Shown here piece by piece: positions 33,092-41,870 of a stretch of DNA of 55,587 bases. Origin of the DNA: Eubacteriales bacterium (GTDB taxonomy: Bacteria > Bacillota > Clostridia > Oscillospirales > Butyricicoccaceae). The first letter of the stretch is position 1; every line of letters starts with the position of its first letter. The notes under the pieces were generated by a model. It was not told where the DNA came from. It made no database searches and saw nothing but the letters and a program-made list of their open reading frames with translations. The stretch spans positions 1-55,587 of the forward strand of contig JAUNWG010000009.1 of the NCBI GenBank assembly GCA_030540435.1, given 5' to 3'. The position numbers and the translations under genes were made by a program.

Positions 33092-33898
33092 TCATTGTGC
33101 CGCTATAAATTCCTGTATCAGCCTGTTTACTGTGTCCGGCGCATCTGTATTTGCATTGTGCCCCGCAGCCTTAATCCAAACCAACGGAAGTCCTTCTTTC
33201 TTTGTCCATTGCCGATTATAACGTTTTGCCGAACCAGCCTGATCCTTTTCCCCGCAGAGCAGCAGGCACGGGCAGTCGATCTGATACGGCAGGTCCGCTT
33301 CGATTGCTTCCCCCAATATCCGAAATCCATGGCCTGCCAGACGGCTGTACTCCCTCGGCGTATAGCTTTGCATCATACTGCGCATCAGCGCCCGTCCGTA
33401 ATCTGTTGTGGCGCATCCCTTGGAGCCGCTTTCAATCAACAGCTTCCACGGATAACAGCGATACATCAGCTCACAGTGCTTTAACAGCCAGATCTCCCAA
33501 CCGGTCATGTAACAGCGTTTCAGCGGCGCAGAGTCGATTGAGACAAAGGCCCGCACCTCGCCGGGATACCGCTGCATGTAGCATTGCGAGACATATCCGC
33601 CCATGGATTGCCCAACGAGAACCGGCTGACTGATATTCTCATGAATCAAAATAGCATGAAGCCATTCCACTTTATCCATCAGGGAAAAGTTCAGCGCAAA
33701 CGGTCTTGATGCACCATGTCCCGGCGCATCCCATACAAACACATTATATTTTCCTGCAAAAAAATCTATTTGCTTTTCAAAAAGGCGATGATCCGCCGTC
33801 AGTCCCGGCAGGAATACCAATGTACTTTGGGATGGATCAACCGCATTGATCCAATAATGAATATCTCCTTTTTGGGTATGGTATGTCCGTTCTATCAT
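33092..33898 (-). CDS. Alpha/beta hydrolase
   Basis: 268 residues from ATG 33898 (GGAGA eight bases upstream). Alpha/beta-hydrolase fold: oxyanion region FLPGLTADH, nucleophile elbow VGQSMGGYV (Ser near 93), acid in the LLCGEKDQ segment, and catalytic His in AAGHNANTD near the C terminus. No signal peptide. The substrate cannot be named. Located between the purine phosphorylase and the ICMT-like gene, all leftward with gaps of 65 and 36 bases; co-transcription is possible. Confidence 0.9.
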   Translation of the reverse strand: MIERTYHTQKGDIHYWINAVDPSQSTLVFLPGLTADHRLFEKQIDFFAGKYNVFVWDAPGHGASRPFALNFSLMDKVEWLHAILIHENISQPVLVGQSMGGYVSQCYMQRYPGEVRAFVSIDSAPLKRCYMTGWEIWLLKHCELMYRCYPWKLLIESGSKGCATTDYGRALMRSMMQSYTPREYSRLAGHGFRILGEAIEADLPYQIDCPCLLLCGEKDQAGSAKRYNRQWTKKEGLPLVWIKAAGHNANTDAPDTVNRLIQEFIAAQ

Positions 33899-33963
33899 TC
33901 TATGTCTCCATAATCCTTTCGGCAAATGGGGCAATCAGTCCAGCTTCCGATTGTCCCTTGTCA

Positions 33964-34797
33964 TTATATGCTGCGGGCAATTGCTGTGATGGAACACTGC
34001 ACCAGCTTTTCAAACCGCGGCGCTACCTGGTCGGCATTCTGCTGAACCTCTTCATGCAGCAGCGGGCCGCCGGTCATACCTGCTGCCATATTGGAAACAC
34101 AGGAAATACCGCATACGCGCATACCCATATGCCGCGCCGCGATTACCTCACAGGCTGTACTCATACCGACTGCATCTGCACCAAGTGCACGTGCCATGCG
34201 TATCTCCGCCGGCGTTTCAAACTGTGGGCCGGGCAACTGGATATAGACGCCCTCCTGCAGCGGGATATTTTCCTTCTGCGCTGTTTTTCGGATGATATCC
34301 CGCAGCACCGGGTCATATGCATCTGTCATATCCGGGAACCGCACGCCCAGCTCCTCTATATTGGCACCACGCAGCGGAGACGGGATAAAGGAGGAGATAT
34401 GGTCTGTAATCAGCATCAAGTCTCCCGCATGGAAGCGTTCACAAATACCACCGGATGCATTGGTCACCATCAAGATCTCCGCTCCCATCAGCTTCATCAG
34501 CCGGATCGGCAGGACGACCTCCTGAATATCATAGCCTTCATAATAATGCACCCGCCCCTGCATAATAACCACCGGGACGGCATCCACATAGCCGAAAACA
34601 TACTGCCCTTTATGTCCCTCTACCGTCGAGATCGGAAATTCATCGATCTGATGGTAGCCCACGGTCTGTACAACGCGGATCTTATCGGCAAAATTGCCCA
34701 GCCCTGTACCAAGCACCAGCGCCAGCTGCGGCTTGAAATCCGTCAGCGCCCGCAGGCTGTCATAACATCTCATCAGCTTTTTATAGGTTGGATTCAT
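33964..34797 (-). CDS. punA: Purine-nucleoside phosphorylase (trimeric, PNP class I type)
   Basis: 277 residues. It cleaves purine (deoxy)ribonucleosides with phosphate to base and (deoxy)ribose 1-phosphate for purine salvage. Family blocks: LVLGTGLGNFAD near the N terminus, MQGRVHYYEGYD (phosphate and sugar contacts), TNASGGI, and QLPGPQFETPAEIRM near 200, the base-binding loop, then GMSTACEV. Length is right for trimeric PNP. AAGGAAG precedes ATG. A -10 TATACT lies on the minus strand around 34830. Confidence 0.96.
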   Translation of the reverse strand: MNPTYKKLMRCYDSLRALTDFKPQLALVLGTGLGNFADKIRVVQTVGYHQIDEFPISTVEGHKGQYVFGYVDAVPVVIMQGRVHYYEGYDIQEVVLPIRLMKLMGAEILMVTNASGGICERFHAGDLMLITDHISSFIPSPLRGANIEELGVRFPDMTDAYDPVLRDIIRKTAQKENIPLQEGVYIQLPGPQFETPAEIRMARALGADAVGMSTACEVIAARHMGMRVCGISCVSNMAAGMTGGPLLHEEVQQNADQVAPRFEKLVQCSITAIARSI

Positions 34798-34899
34798 GGC
34801 ATTCCACTTCCTTTCTGTCCTATTAGTATACCATGTTTTCCGGCAATGTTACAGCACTTCTTACCGCTGTCCCGTGGATTTTGCAGCAGGTGTATATCC

Positions 34900-34928
34900 T
34901 TGCAATTCATAGGCTTATCTGATACAAT
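34900..34928 (+). promoter_or_regulatory. Promoter of the lipoprotein gene
   Basis: TTGCAA (34900-34905), 17 bp, TACAAT (34923-34928). Confidence 0.65.
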
Positions 34929-34958
34929 GTATGTAATAACTTTGGGAAGTAAAAAATT

Positions 34959-35615
34959 ATGAAACGTGCATGGAGATCGCTTATGCTCTGTGCTGTGATG
35001 GTATGTGCCGGATTGCTTTTGGCAGCGTGTGGCCCTAGCTTTGATGCCAGCGGCTATGTCAAAGCGGCACTGGATTCTACCGTTCACGGCGAAAGTGCAG
35101 AATATGTCAAAATCGTTGATATTACAGCAGAAGAAGCCCAGCAGGAGTATGACGATGTACTCGACAGCATGGTGGAGGAAATCTCTTCGCTCGGTTTGTC
35201 TGATGAGCTAAACAGCAAATACCGTACTCTGTTTGCGGATCTGTTAAAGCAAACAGACTATACCGTGCTGGAGGCCACAAAGACAGAGGACAGCTACGAG
35301 GTACCGGTGGAGATCAAGCCGATCACCAATGTATTCAACGGTCTGATGGACGATGTAGAAACAAAAATGACCGAGTATTCCAGTGAGATACTCAATGGTA
35401 ACATGGATGTCCCCAGCGAAGAGGAAATCACAGAATATGCTGGACAGATGGTTTACGATCTGCTGGCAGAGCGTGTAGCGAACATCGAATATGGCGATGC
35501 ACAGACAGTTACCGTTACAGTTGAACCGGATGACGACGGCGTATATTCCGTCCCTGAGGACGATATCGAAGACTTGGTTACGACGATGATCGATATGGGA
35601 GATTTGCTCGGCTAA
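34959..35615 (+). CDS. Hypothetical lipoprotein, DUF5105-like
   Basis: 218 residues. Type II signal peptide: Lys/Arg start, hydrophobic run and lipobox LAAC with the lipidated Cys near residue 24. The mature part is acidic and helical in the first half (EYVKIVDITAEEAQQEYDDVLD), with VTVTVEPDDDGVYSVPEDDI near the end, a pattern seen in clostridial DUF5105-type lipoproteins. It would sit on the outer face of the membrane. Function unknown; single gene with its own promoter and terminator. Confidence 0.82.
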   Translation: MKRAWRSLMLCAVMVCAGLLLAACGPSFDASGYVKAALDSTVHGESAEYVKIVDITAEEAQQEYDDVLDSMVEEISSLGLSDELNSKYRTLFADLLKQTDYTVLEATKTEDSYEVPVEIKPITNVFNGLMDDVETKMTEYSSEILNGNMDVPSEEEITEYAGQMVYDLLAERVANIEYGDAQTVTVTVEPDDDGVYSVPEDDIEDLVTTMIDMGDLLG

Positions 35616-35629
35616 ACGTAAAATTTTTG

Positions 35630-35660
35630 CAGCCGCAGTTCAAAGGGACTGCGGCTGTTT
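35630..35660 (+). terminator. Terminator of the lipoprotein gene
   Basis: A 10-bp stem (35630-35639 with 35648-35657) with a short T run. Confidence 0.65.
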
Positions 35661-35724
35661 CCATGTATTCCTCCCGCTTCCCTGCATGAACAATCCCCCG
35701 CCTCTTTGAGAAAGGATTTTATCT

Positions 35725-37875
35725 ATGAATATAGCAGCAAAACTCGCGCAGGAGCTGAATCTGCGCGTAGACCATGTAGAAAATGTTATCGCCCTGCTGG
35801 ATGAGGGCAATACCGTGCCCTTTATTGCGCGTTACCGCAAGGAAATGCATGGTACGATGGACGATCAGGTCATCCGACAGCTGGCAGACCGCCTGGCATA
35901 TCTGCGCGGACTGGAGTCACGGAAGGAAGATGTATTGAACGCCATTGAAGAGCAGGGCAAGCTGACAGCATCCCTTCGCACCTCCATTGAACAGGCGGAA
36001 ACACTTACGGAAGTGGAGGATCTATACCTTCCGTTCCGCCCGAAGCGCCGTACCCGTGCTTCCATCGCCCGCGAAAAAGGGCTGGAACCGCTTGCAGAAG
36101 CACTGCGCAAGGGCAGCAGCGAACCGACAGAACAGCTTGCCCGGCCCTATCTCTCAGCAGAACTGGGCGTAGAGACCACAGTGGATGCATTAAACGGCGC
36201 GCTGGATATCCTCGCAGAGGATTGCTCCGTCAACGCTGCACTGCGTTCGCATCTGCGCGCCCTGCTGCGTTCTACCAGTGAGCTGGTATCCACCGGAAAG
36301 GATGCGGAACAAACCGTGTACGCACAGTACGCAGATTTCCGCAGCCCGGTGCGCCGCCTGCAAAGCCATCAGATCCTTGCGCTCAACCGCGGCGAACGCG
36401 AAAAGCTGCTCAAAATCGATATTAACTGCGACGAAGACGCCGCTGTACAGCTGATCGCCCACTCGGTATTCCGCAAGCCGCATCCATACGCCGCGGAATT
36501 ATCCGCTATGTGCGCCGATGCATGGAAGCGCCTGCTGCTCCCCTCGCTCAGTCGTGAACTGCGTAAGGAACTGACCGATGCTGCCAATGAGCAGGCGATC
36601 TCCACCTTCGCGCTCAATCTGCGTCCGCTGCTCATGCAGCCGCCCATCAAAAACAAGGTGATCCTGGGCTTTGATCCGGCATACCGCACCGGCTGCAAGC
36701 TGGCAATTGTCGATGAAACTGGCGCGGTATTGGATACCTCTGTGATTTATCCAACCCCGCCGCACAGCAAAACAGCAGAAGCTGTGCGCACGCTGACCGC
36801 ACTGTATCACAAGCATCATTTCACCTGTGTTGCGCTGGGCAACGGTACTGCAAGCCGCGAATCCGAGCAATTCCTGACAGATTTTATCCGCGAAACCGGA
36901 TTCCCGATCTCTTACATGGTCGTCAGCGAAGCGGGCGCTTCGGTCTATTCCGCTTCCAAGCTGGGCGCACAGGAATTTCCGGATTATGACGTTTCCCTGC
37001 GTTCTGCGGTTTCCATCGCCCGCCGTTTGCAAGACCCGCTGGCGGAGCTGGTCAAGATCGACCCAAAGGCAATCGGTGTCGGCCAATATCAGCACGACAT
37101 GCCGCAGGCTCGACTTTCTCAAACGCTGGACGGCGTAGTTGAGGATTGTGTCAATGCAGTCGGCGTCGATCTGAATACCGCATCCCCGTCGTTGCTGGAG
37201 CATATTTCCGGCATCTCCCCCGCCATTGCAAAAAATATTACAGCCTTCCGCGAAACAAACGGCGCATTTTCTTCCCGCAAGCAGTTGCTCAAGGTATCCA
37301 AGCTGGGCCCCAAGGCATATGAGCAGTGCGCAGGCTTCCTCCGCGTGGCAGAAAGCGACGAAGTCCTTGACCACACAGGTGTTCACCCGGAATCCTATCC
37401 GGCAGCAAAAAGTCTGCTGGCCCTGTGCGGCTATACAGAGGACGATGTCCATGCCCATCGGCTTTCCGATTTAAACCGCCGCATCAAACAAACCGGCAAG
37501 GCTTCGCTTGCACAGCGCTGCGGTATCGGTATCCCAACGCTGACCGACATCGCTGCGGAATTACAAAAACCCGGGCGTGACCCGCGCGATGAGCTGCCCG
37601 CCCCGCTGCTGCGCAGTGCAGAGGTCATGACGCTCGACCAACTGCAGCCCGGCATGGAGATCGTCGGTACGGTGCGCAATGTCTGCGACTTTGGCGCCTT
37701 TGTGGACATCGGTGTGCATGAGGACGGTCTGGTGCATATCTCACAGCTGTGCGATAAATATGTCAAGCATCCGTCCGAGGTCGTCCGCGTCGGTGATGTC
37801 GTCAAGACAGTCGTCCTGTCTGTGGATGTAAACAAAAAACGGATTGGCTTGTCTATGAAGCAGGTAAAGCAGTAA
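35725..37875 (+). CDS. tex: Tex-like RNA-binding protein
   Basis: 716 residues, full length. Order of parts: N-terminal helical Tex domain with FIARYRKE (about 32-40), YqgF/RNase-H-like domain (about 310-430; LGFDPAYRTGCK, LGNGTASRESE), helix-hairpin-helix region (about 480-560; LNTASPSLLEHISGI), and a C-terminal S1 domain (about 635-712; GTVRNVCDFGAFVDIG, ISQLCDKYV). Tex proteins bind RNA and influence transcript stability or transcription; the exact role is unsettled. Single gene, converging on hisB. Confidence 0.97.
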   Translation: MNIAAKLAQELNLRVDHVENVIALLDEGNTVPFIARYRKEMHGTMDDQVIRQLADRLAYLRGLESRKEDVLNAIEEQGKLTASLRTSIEQAETLTEVEDLYLPFRPKRRTRASIAREKGLEPLAEALRKGSSEPTEQLARPYLSAELGVETTVDALNGALDILAEDCSVNAALRSHLRALLRSTSELVSTGKDAEQTVYAQYADFRSPVRRLQSHQILALNRGEREKLLKIDINCDEDAAVQLIAHSVFRKPHPYAAELSAMCADAWKRLLLPSLSRELRKELTDAANEQAISTFALNLRPLLMQPPIKNKVILGFDPAYRTGCKLAIVDETGAVLDTSVIYPTPPHSKTAEAVRTLTALYHKHHFTCVALGNGTASRESEQFLTDFIRETGFPISYMVVSEAGASVYSASKLGAQEFPDYDVSLRSAVSIARRLQDPLAELVKIDPKAIGVGQYQHDMPQARLSQTLDGVVEDCVNAVGVDLNTASPSLLEHISGISPAIAKNITAFRETNGAFSSRKQLLKVSKLGPKAYEQCAGFLRVAESDEVLDHTGVHPESYPAAKSLLALCGYTEDDVHAHRLSDLNRRIKQTGKASLAQRCGIGIPTLTDIAAELQKPGRDPRDELPAPLLRSAEVMTLDQLQPGMEIVGTVRNVCDFGAFVDIGVHEDGLVHISQLCDKYVKHPSEVVRVGDVVKTVVLSVDVNKKRIGLSMKQVKQ

Positions 37876-37904
37876 TGATGATCGCCTGTATGTGACAAGC
37901 GCAC

Positions 37905-37949
37905 GAAAAAGCGGGACATGTTCCAAATACGCATGTCCCGCTTTGTTTT
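37905..37949. terminator. Bidirectional terminator
   Basis: A 13-bp perfect stem (37908-37920 with 37932-37944) between the convergent tex and hisB genes. Confidence 0.85.
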
Positions 37950-37958
37950 ATGTCGTTG

Positions 37959-38546
37959 TCACAGTGTCCCCTTTGTGGAGAGCACATCGGTAATCCGTTC
38001 ATCATACATCGTTGCCATATCCAGCGCCTTGGCGAACGCCTTGAACATCGCTTCCATGATATGATGGTTGTTAGAACCATACAGTACCTTAATGTGCAGG
38101 TTCATCATGCCCGCATAGGATACGGCATAGAAAAATTCACGCGCCATCTCTGTATCCATATCGCCGCAGCGGTCCGCTGTAAATTCTGCATCAAAGACCA
38201 GATATGGCCGTCCGGACAGATCGATCGCACACAGTACAAGCGCTTCATCCATCGGCAGGATACACGAGCCATAGCGGCGAATGCCCTTTTTATCGCCAAC
38301 TGCCTCCCGGATCGCATTGCCCAGTACAATGCCGGTATCTTCAATGGTATGGTGGCAGTCGACCTCAAGGTCTCCGTCTACCTTCAGCTTCAAATCAAAT
38401 AGCCCATGCCGTGTAAAACCATTCATCATATGGTCAAAAAAGCCGACACCGCTGGCAATATCCGCCTTGCCGGTGCCGTCAATATTCAGGTCGAGCCTGA
38501 TCTTCGTTTCGTTTGTGTTGCGTTCTATGCTGCTGGTTCGTGCCAT
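37959..38546 (-). CDS. hisB: Imidazoleglycerol-phosphate dehydratase HisB
   Basis: 195 residues, monofunctional. Dehydrates imidazoleglycerol phosphate in histidine synthesis. Conserved manganese-binding His/Glu blocks: GFFDHMMNGF(TRH), DCHHTIEDTG, and LYGSNNHHIMEAMFKA near the end, preceded by SGRPYLVFD. The length is normal. AGGAGG precedes the ATG. It is alone: no other his gene is in the window, so the pathway genes are scattered, or most are elsewhere. Confidence 0.97.
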   Translation of the reverse strand: MARTSSIERNTNETKIRLDLNIDGTGKADIASGVGFFDHMMNGFTRHGLFDLKLKVDGDLEVDCHHTIEDTGIVLGNAIREAVGDKKGIRRYGSCILPMDEALVLCAIDLSGRPYLVFDAEFTADRCGDMDTEMAREFFYAVSYAGMMNLHIKVLYGSNNHHIMEAMFKAFAKALDMATMYDERITDVLSTKGTL

Positions 38547-38641
38547 AGCTGTAATCCTCCTGCGTTCGCCGGTACGTGACCGGATGTTTATCCTTGCATA
38601 CTATTATACCAGCCAGCAGCATATCGTGCAATGCCGAAGCA

Positions 38642-38938
38642 TCAACTGACCGGGAAGCAGGACAGCGGATAAACCTGCGAACCGATCGACATATCAAGGT
38701 CGAGCACACCATCAGAAAGCTCCCCATTTGCATGAAATGGCACTTCCTCATTTTTGAACCAGATGGTCCCCTCGAAATCACGTATATCGCCTTCCATTTT
38801 GCCATCTGTAATGATCGTTCCATGCCCCATCAGCATAATATATCCAGTAATTCCCTTCCCTGTCTCACAGAGATCCAGCGAACCGGAAAGCAGTCCCATC
38901 GGGCTGTCAAAGAAAATATTGTACTTTTCCTGTTTCAT
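38642..38938 (-). CDS. Hypothetical small beta-rich protein
   Basis: 98 residues; AAGGAGAA eight bases before ATG supports it as a real gene. Beta-strand rich, Gly/Asp rich, no signal, membrane segment or metal motif (IFFDSPMGLLSG, GYIMLMGHGTI, GELSDGVLDLDMSIG). The alternating pattern would suit a small barrel. Family not recognised. It is upstream of hisB on the same strand, 95 bases away, so co-transcription is possible but nothing links the two. Confidence 0.65.
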   Translation of the reverse strand: MKQEKYNIFFDSPMGLLSGSLDLCETGKGITGYIMLMGHGTIITDGKMEGDIRDFEGTIWFKNEEVPFHANGELSDGVLDLDMSIGSQVYPLSCFPVS

Positions 38939-39177
38939 TTTAGGTTCTCCTTTCTGTCATTACATTTTGGAACCCATAGAGTACAATATTATTCGGCCAT
39001 ATTGATATCATACCCTGATTTTTCCAAATCCCTTTTACAAATCACAACAATACATTTATTTTTATCTAACAATCTTCATATTTATCATACCCTTTTTATT
39101 CCAGCCAGTCAACGAACTTTTTGTAAACAATTTGTCAATGAATTTCCGACTATTTGTAAACAGAAAAAAACTTTTCC

Positions 39178-39207
39178 TTGTTTCACACCAGCCTGCTGCC
39201 GTATAAT
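39178..39207 (+). promoter_or_regulatory. Promoter of the TetR gene, with upstream repeats
   Basis: TTGTTT (39178-39183), 18 bp, TATAAT (39202-39207). Two direct copies of TTTGTAAACA lie upstream at 39120-39129 and 39153-39162, 33 bases apart, on one face of the helix. Confidence 0.6.
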
Positions 39208-39230
39208 AAAAAAGAAGGAGGGAACACCAT

Positions 39231-39827
39231 ATGGCAAAAAAAGATTCCCGAAATACAAAAGGACGCATCGTTGACGCCGCATGGTCGCTATTTTATGAAC
39301 AGGGCTATGATGCAACAACGATAGATGATATTGTGGAACGCTCAGAAACCTCCAAAGGCTCATTTTATCATTATTTCGACAGCAAAGACGCGCTGCTCTC
39401 CTCCCTTTCCTATCTGTTTGACGCAAAATATGAACAGCTGATGCAGGAAATCGACCCGGAGATGAACAGCTTTGACCGATTGATGTATCTGAATCATGAG
39501 CTGTTTCTTATGATCGAAAACAGTATCCCCATGGATCTGCTGGCACAGATGTACTCCTCACAACTTGTGACCTTTGGCGAGCGGCACCTGCTCAATCAGG
39601 GGCGTACCTATTACCGTGTGCTACGGAAAATCGTCATCGAAGGGCAGAAGCGCGGCGAGCTTCGCACGGATGTTTCCGTCAATGAGATCGTCAAGGCATA
39701 TGCCATGCTGGAGCGCGCCATGATCTATGACTGGTGTATATGTAATGGAGATTATTCTCTTTATCAATACTCCGGTACAACACTTCCGATGTTCCTTGGT
39801 GCATATAAAACCAAAGCATTTAGCTGA
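39231..39827 (+). CDS. TetR/AcrR family transcriptional regulator
   Basis: 198 residues, GGAGGG ten bases upstream. The N-terminal helix-turn-helix (IDDIVERSETSKGSFYHYFDSKDALL, about 28-55) is typical; the remaining helices form a ligand domain. It lies 141 bases before the PutP symporter, which has its own promoter. Its target may be itself or putP; neither has a clear TetR-like palindrome. Confidence 0.92.
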   Translation: MAKKDSRNTKGRIVDAAWSLFYEQGYDATTIDDIVERSETSKGSFYHYFDSKDALLSSLSYLFDAKYEQLMQEIDPEMNSFDRLMYLNHELFLMIENSIPMDLLAQMYSSQLVTFGERHLLNQGRTYYRVLRKIVIEGQKRGELRTDVSVNEIVKAYAMLERAMIYDWCICNGDYSLYQYSGTTLPMFLGAYKTKAFS

Positions 39828-39924
39828 TTTTCCCGCTTATAACAAATATATTCGCCACGCATCATACTTAGAAGTACAAACTTGATTCTAGTACGCAGTT
39901 CATATTCTCGTTCACTCACTCCTA

Positions 39925-39933
39925 TGCTAAAAT
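39925..39933 (+). promoter_or_regulatory. Extended -10 promoter of putP
   Basis: TGC followed by TAAAAT (39928-39933), 36 bases before the putP start. TTCTCG 17 bp upstream is a poor -35. Confidence 0.45.
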
Positions 39934-39968
39934 AATCAGGTATTATCTTTCATAAAGGAGTAAGTGAA

Positions 39969-41501
39969 ATGTCAACCATACTTATCATCATTACCATTAT
40001 CATTTATCTGGCAATGATGCTTTACGTCGGCTTCCGTTTCTCCAATAGAAACAAAAGCACCGACGATTTCTATCTGGGTGGACGCAAGCTCGGCCCGTTG
40101 GTAACCGCGATGAGTGCGGAAGCCTCCGACATGAGCAGCTGGCTGCTGATGGGCCTTCCGGGTGTTGCCTATCTGACCGGTATTGCAGATGCAGCCTGGA
40201 CCGCGATCGGCCTTGCGATCGGTACATACCTCAACTGGCTGATCGTCGCGCGCCGCATCCGTATCTATACGCATACCACCGATTCCATCACGATCCCGGA
40301 TTTCTTTTCCAACCGTTATGGCGATAAAAAGCACCTGCTTTCTTCGGTAGCCGCTGTCATTATCATCGTTTTCTTTATCCCGTATACCGCTTCCGGCTTT
40401 TCTGCTTGCGGCAAGCTGTTCAACCAGCTGTTCGGCGTTGATTATACAGCCGCTATGATCGTCAGCGCAATTATCATTGTCGGCTACTGTGCATTGGGCG
40501 GCTTTCTGGCGGCCAGCACCACCGACCTGATCCAGTCCATTGTTATGACAATTGCACTGATCGTCGTTGTTTTCTACGGCATCAACGTTGCAGGCGGATG
40601 GAGCGCAGTTATGGATCATGCATCCTCTCTGCCGGGCTATCTCAGCCTGACCAATATTTATGACCCGGAAACAGGAACTTCCTCTGCTTACAGCGCACTG
40701 ACGTCTGCTTCCATGCTGGCGTGGGGTCTCGGCTACTTTGGCATGCCGCATATCCTGCTTCGCTTCATGGCTACAGAGGATGAAAACAAGATCAAAACAT
40801 CCCGCCGCATCGCTACTGTCTGGGTCGTTATCTCTATGACTGTCGCGGTTATCATCGGTATTGTCGGTCTGGGCATGACCAAGGTAGGTGCACTGCCAGT
40901 CCTGGAGGATTCTGAGAGAATCATCATCAACATCGCACAGCTCATCAGTGAGCATGGCGTTCTGGCTGCTATTATTGCAGGCGTTATCATGGCAGGTATC
41001 CTTGCGGCTACCATGTCCACCGCAGATTCCCAGCTGCTGGCTGCTGCCTCCAGCTTCTCGCAGAATCTGCTGCAGGATCTGTTCGGCGTGAAGCTGACCA
41101 ACAAGCAGAGCATCTTTGCCGCTCGTATCACGGTCATTGTTATCGCAGTGATCGCGGTCTTCCTTGCACGTGATCCGAACAGCTCTGTATTCCGCATCGT
41201 ATCGTTCGCATGGGCTGGCTTCGGTGCGACCTTCGGTCCGATTGTCCTGCTGGCGCTGTTCTGGAAACGTTCCAACCAGTGGGGCGCACTGGCAGGCATG
41301 GTCGCAGGCGGTGCAATGGTCTTTATCTGGAAGTTCGGCATTGCGACCCTTGGCGGCGTATTTGCGATTTACGAACTGCTTCCGGCATTCGTTGTAGCAC
41401 TGGTAGTCAATGTCATTGTCAGCCTGCTCACCCCGGCTCCGTCGCAGGATGTCCTCGACACCTTTGATCAGGTTGCCAAGCTGAACGCCCAAAAGCACTA
41501 A
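39969..41501 (+). CDS. putP: Sodium/proline symporter PutP
   Basis: 510 residues, SSS family, about 13 membrane helices. Family blocks: FYLGGRKLGPLVTAMSAEASDMSSWLL (TM2, sodium and substrate contacts), NWLIVARRIR, GGFLAASTTDLIQ, GYFGMPHILLRFMA and ATMSTADSQLLAAAS (TM8 sodium site). It imports proline with sodium, as nutrient or osmolyte. AAGGAG before ATG. Own terminator. Confidence 0.95.
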   Translation: MSTILIIITIIIYLAMMLYVGFRFSNRNKSTDDFYLGGRKLGPLVTAMSAEASDMSSWLLMGLPGVAYLTGIADAAWTAIGLAIGTYLNWLIVARRIRIYTHTTDSITIPDFFSNRYGDKKHLLSSVAAVIIIVFFIPYTASGFSACGKLFNQLFGVDYTAAMIVSAIIIVGYCALGGFLAASTTDLIQSIVMTIALIVVVFYGINVAGGWSAVMDHASSLPGYLSLTNIYDPETGTSSAYSALTSASMLAWGLGYFGMPHILLRFMATEDENKIKTSRRIATVWVVISMTVAVIIGIVGLGMTKVGALPVLEDSERIIINIAQLISEHGVLAAIIAGVIMAGILAATMSTADSQLLAAASSFSQNLLQDLFGVKLTNKQSIFAARITVIVIAVIAVFLARDPNSSVFRIVSFAWAGFGATFGPIVLLALFWKRSNQWGALAGMVAGGAMVFIWKFGIATLGGVFAIYELLPAFVVALVVNVIVSLLTPAPSQDVLDTFDQVAKLNAQKH

Positions 41502-41562
41502 GTATGCTCTGAAAACACAGACGATATCGTTAGATATATCCAAAATATAAGGTAGTTGACCG

Positions 41563-41607
41563 ACAGGTCTCCCGCAGAAAAAAATGCGCGGAGACCTGTT
41601 TTTTATT
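41563..41607 (+). terminator. Terminator of putP
   Basis: A 10-bp stem (41563-41572 with 41590-41599) followed by seven T. Confidence 0.85.
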
Positions 41608-41633
41608 TGCTTTATACCGTAATTGTCGTAAAA

Positions 41634-41664
41634 TGTTGAATTTGTATATTTGACAAATTCAACA
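41634..41664. promoter_or_regulatory. Long operator-like inverted repeat upstream of the Spo0A-like gene
   Basis: Perfect 12-bp arms (41634-41645 and 41653-41664) separated by seven bases, AT-rich, not followed by a T-run on either side. The sequence TTGACA lies within it at 41650-41655. Confidence 0.6.
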
Positions 41665-41742
41665 AATATATAAATTTCTTCGCAAATTTCATCAAAATTA
41701 AGATATTTTTTATCTTATATATATTTTTTCATATCATTGTTC

Positions 41743-41787
41743 TGTCGAATACTGTCGAAATAATCGTTCACCCAAATACATTCGACA
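41743..41787 (+). promoter_or_regulatory. Three Spo0A-type boxes (TGTCGAA)
   Basis: TGTCGAA at 41743-41749 and 41753-41759 (10 bp apart, head to tail) and its complement TTCGACA at 41781-41787. The 0A box of Bacillus and Clostridium Spo0A has this core, and dimers bind two boxes 10 bp apart. Confidence 0.8.
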
Positions 41788-41809
41788 TATTTTTTGTAAA
41801 TTTCCCGAA

Positions 41810-41838
41810 TTGTGGAAACTTCTGTCCCATTGTATAAT
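41810..41838 (+). promoter_or_regulatory. Promoter of the Spo0A-like gene
   Basis: TTGTGG (41810-41815), 17 bp, TATAAT (41833-41838). The 0A-like boxes lie 23 to 67 bp upstream of the -35. Confidence 0.6.
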
Positions 41839-41870
41839 ATTGCCATTGACCGTCAAAAGGAGTGATCTCT

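Noticed and set aside
39972..41543. A 523-codon frame antisense to putP
   Set aside because: Asp/His/Cys-rich shadow translation; putP has all family motifs and a proper start.
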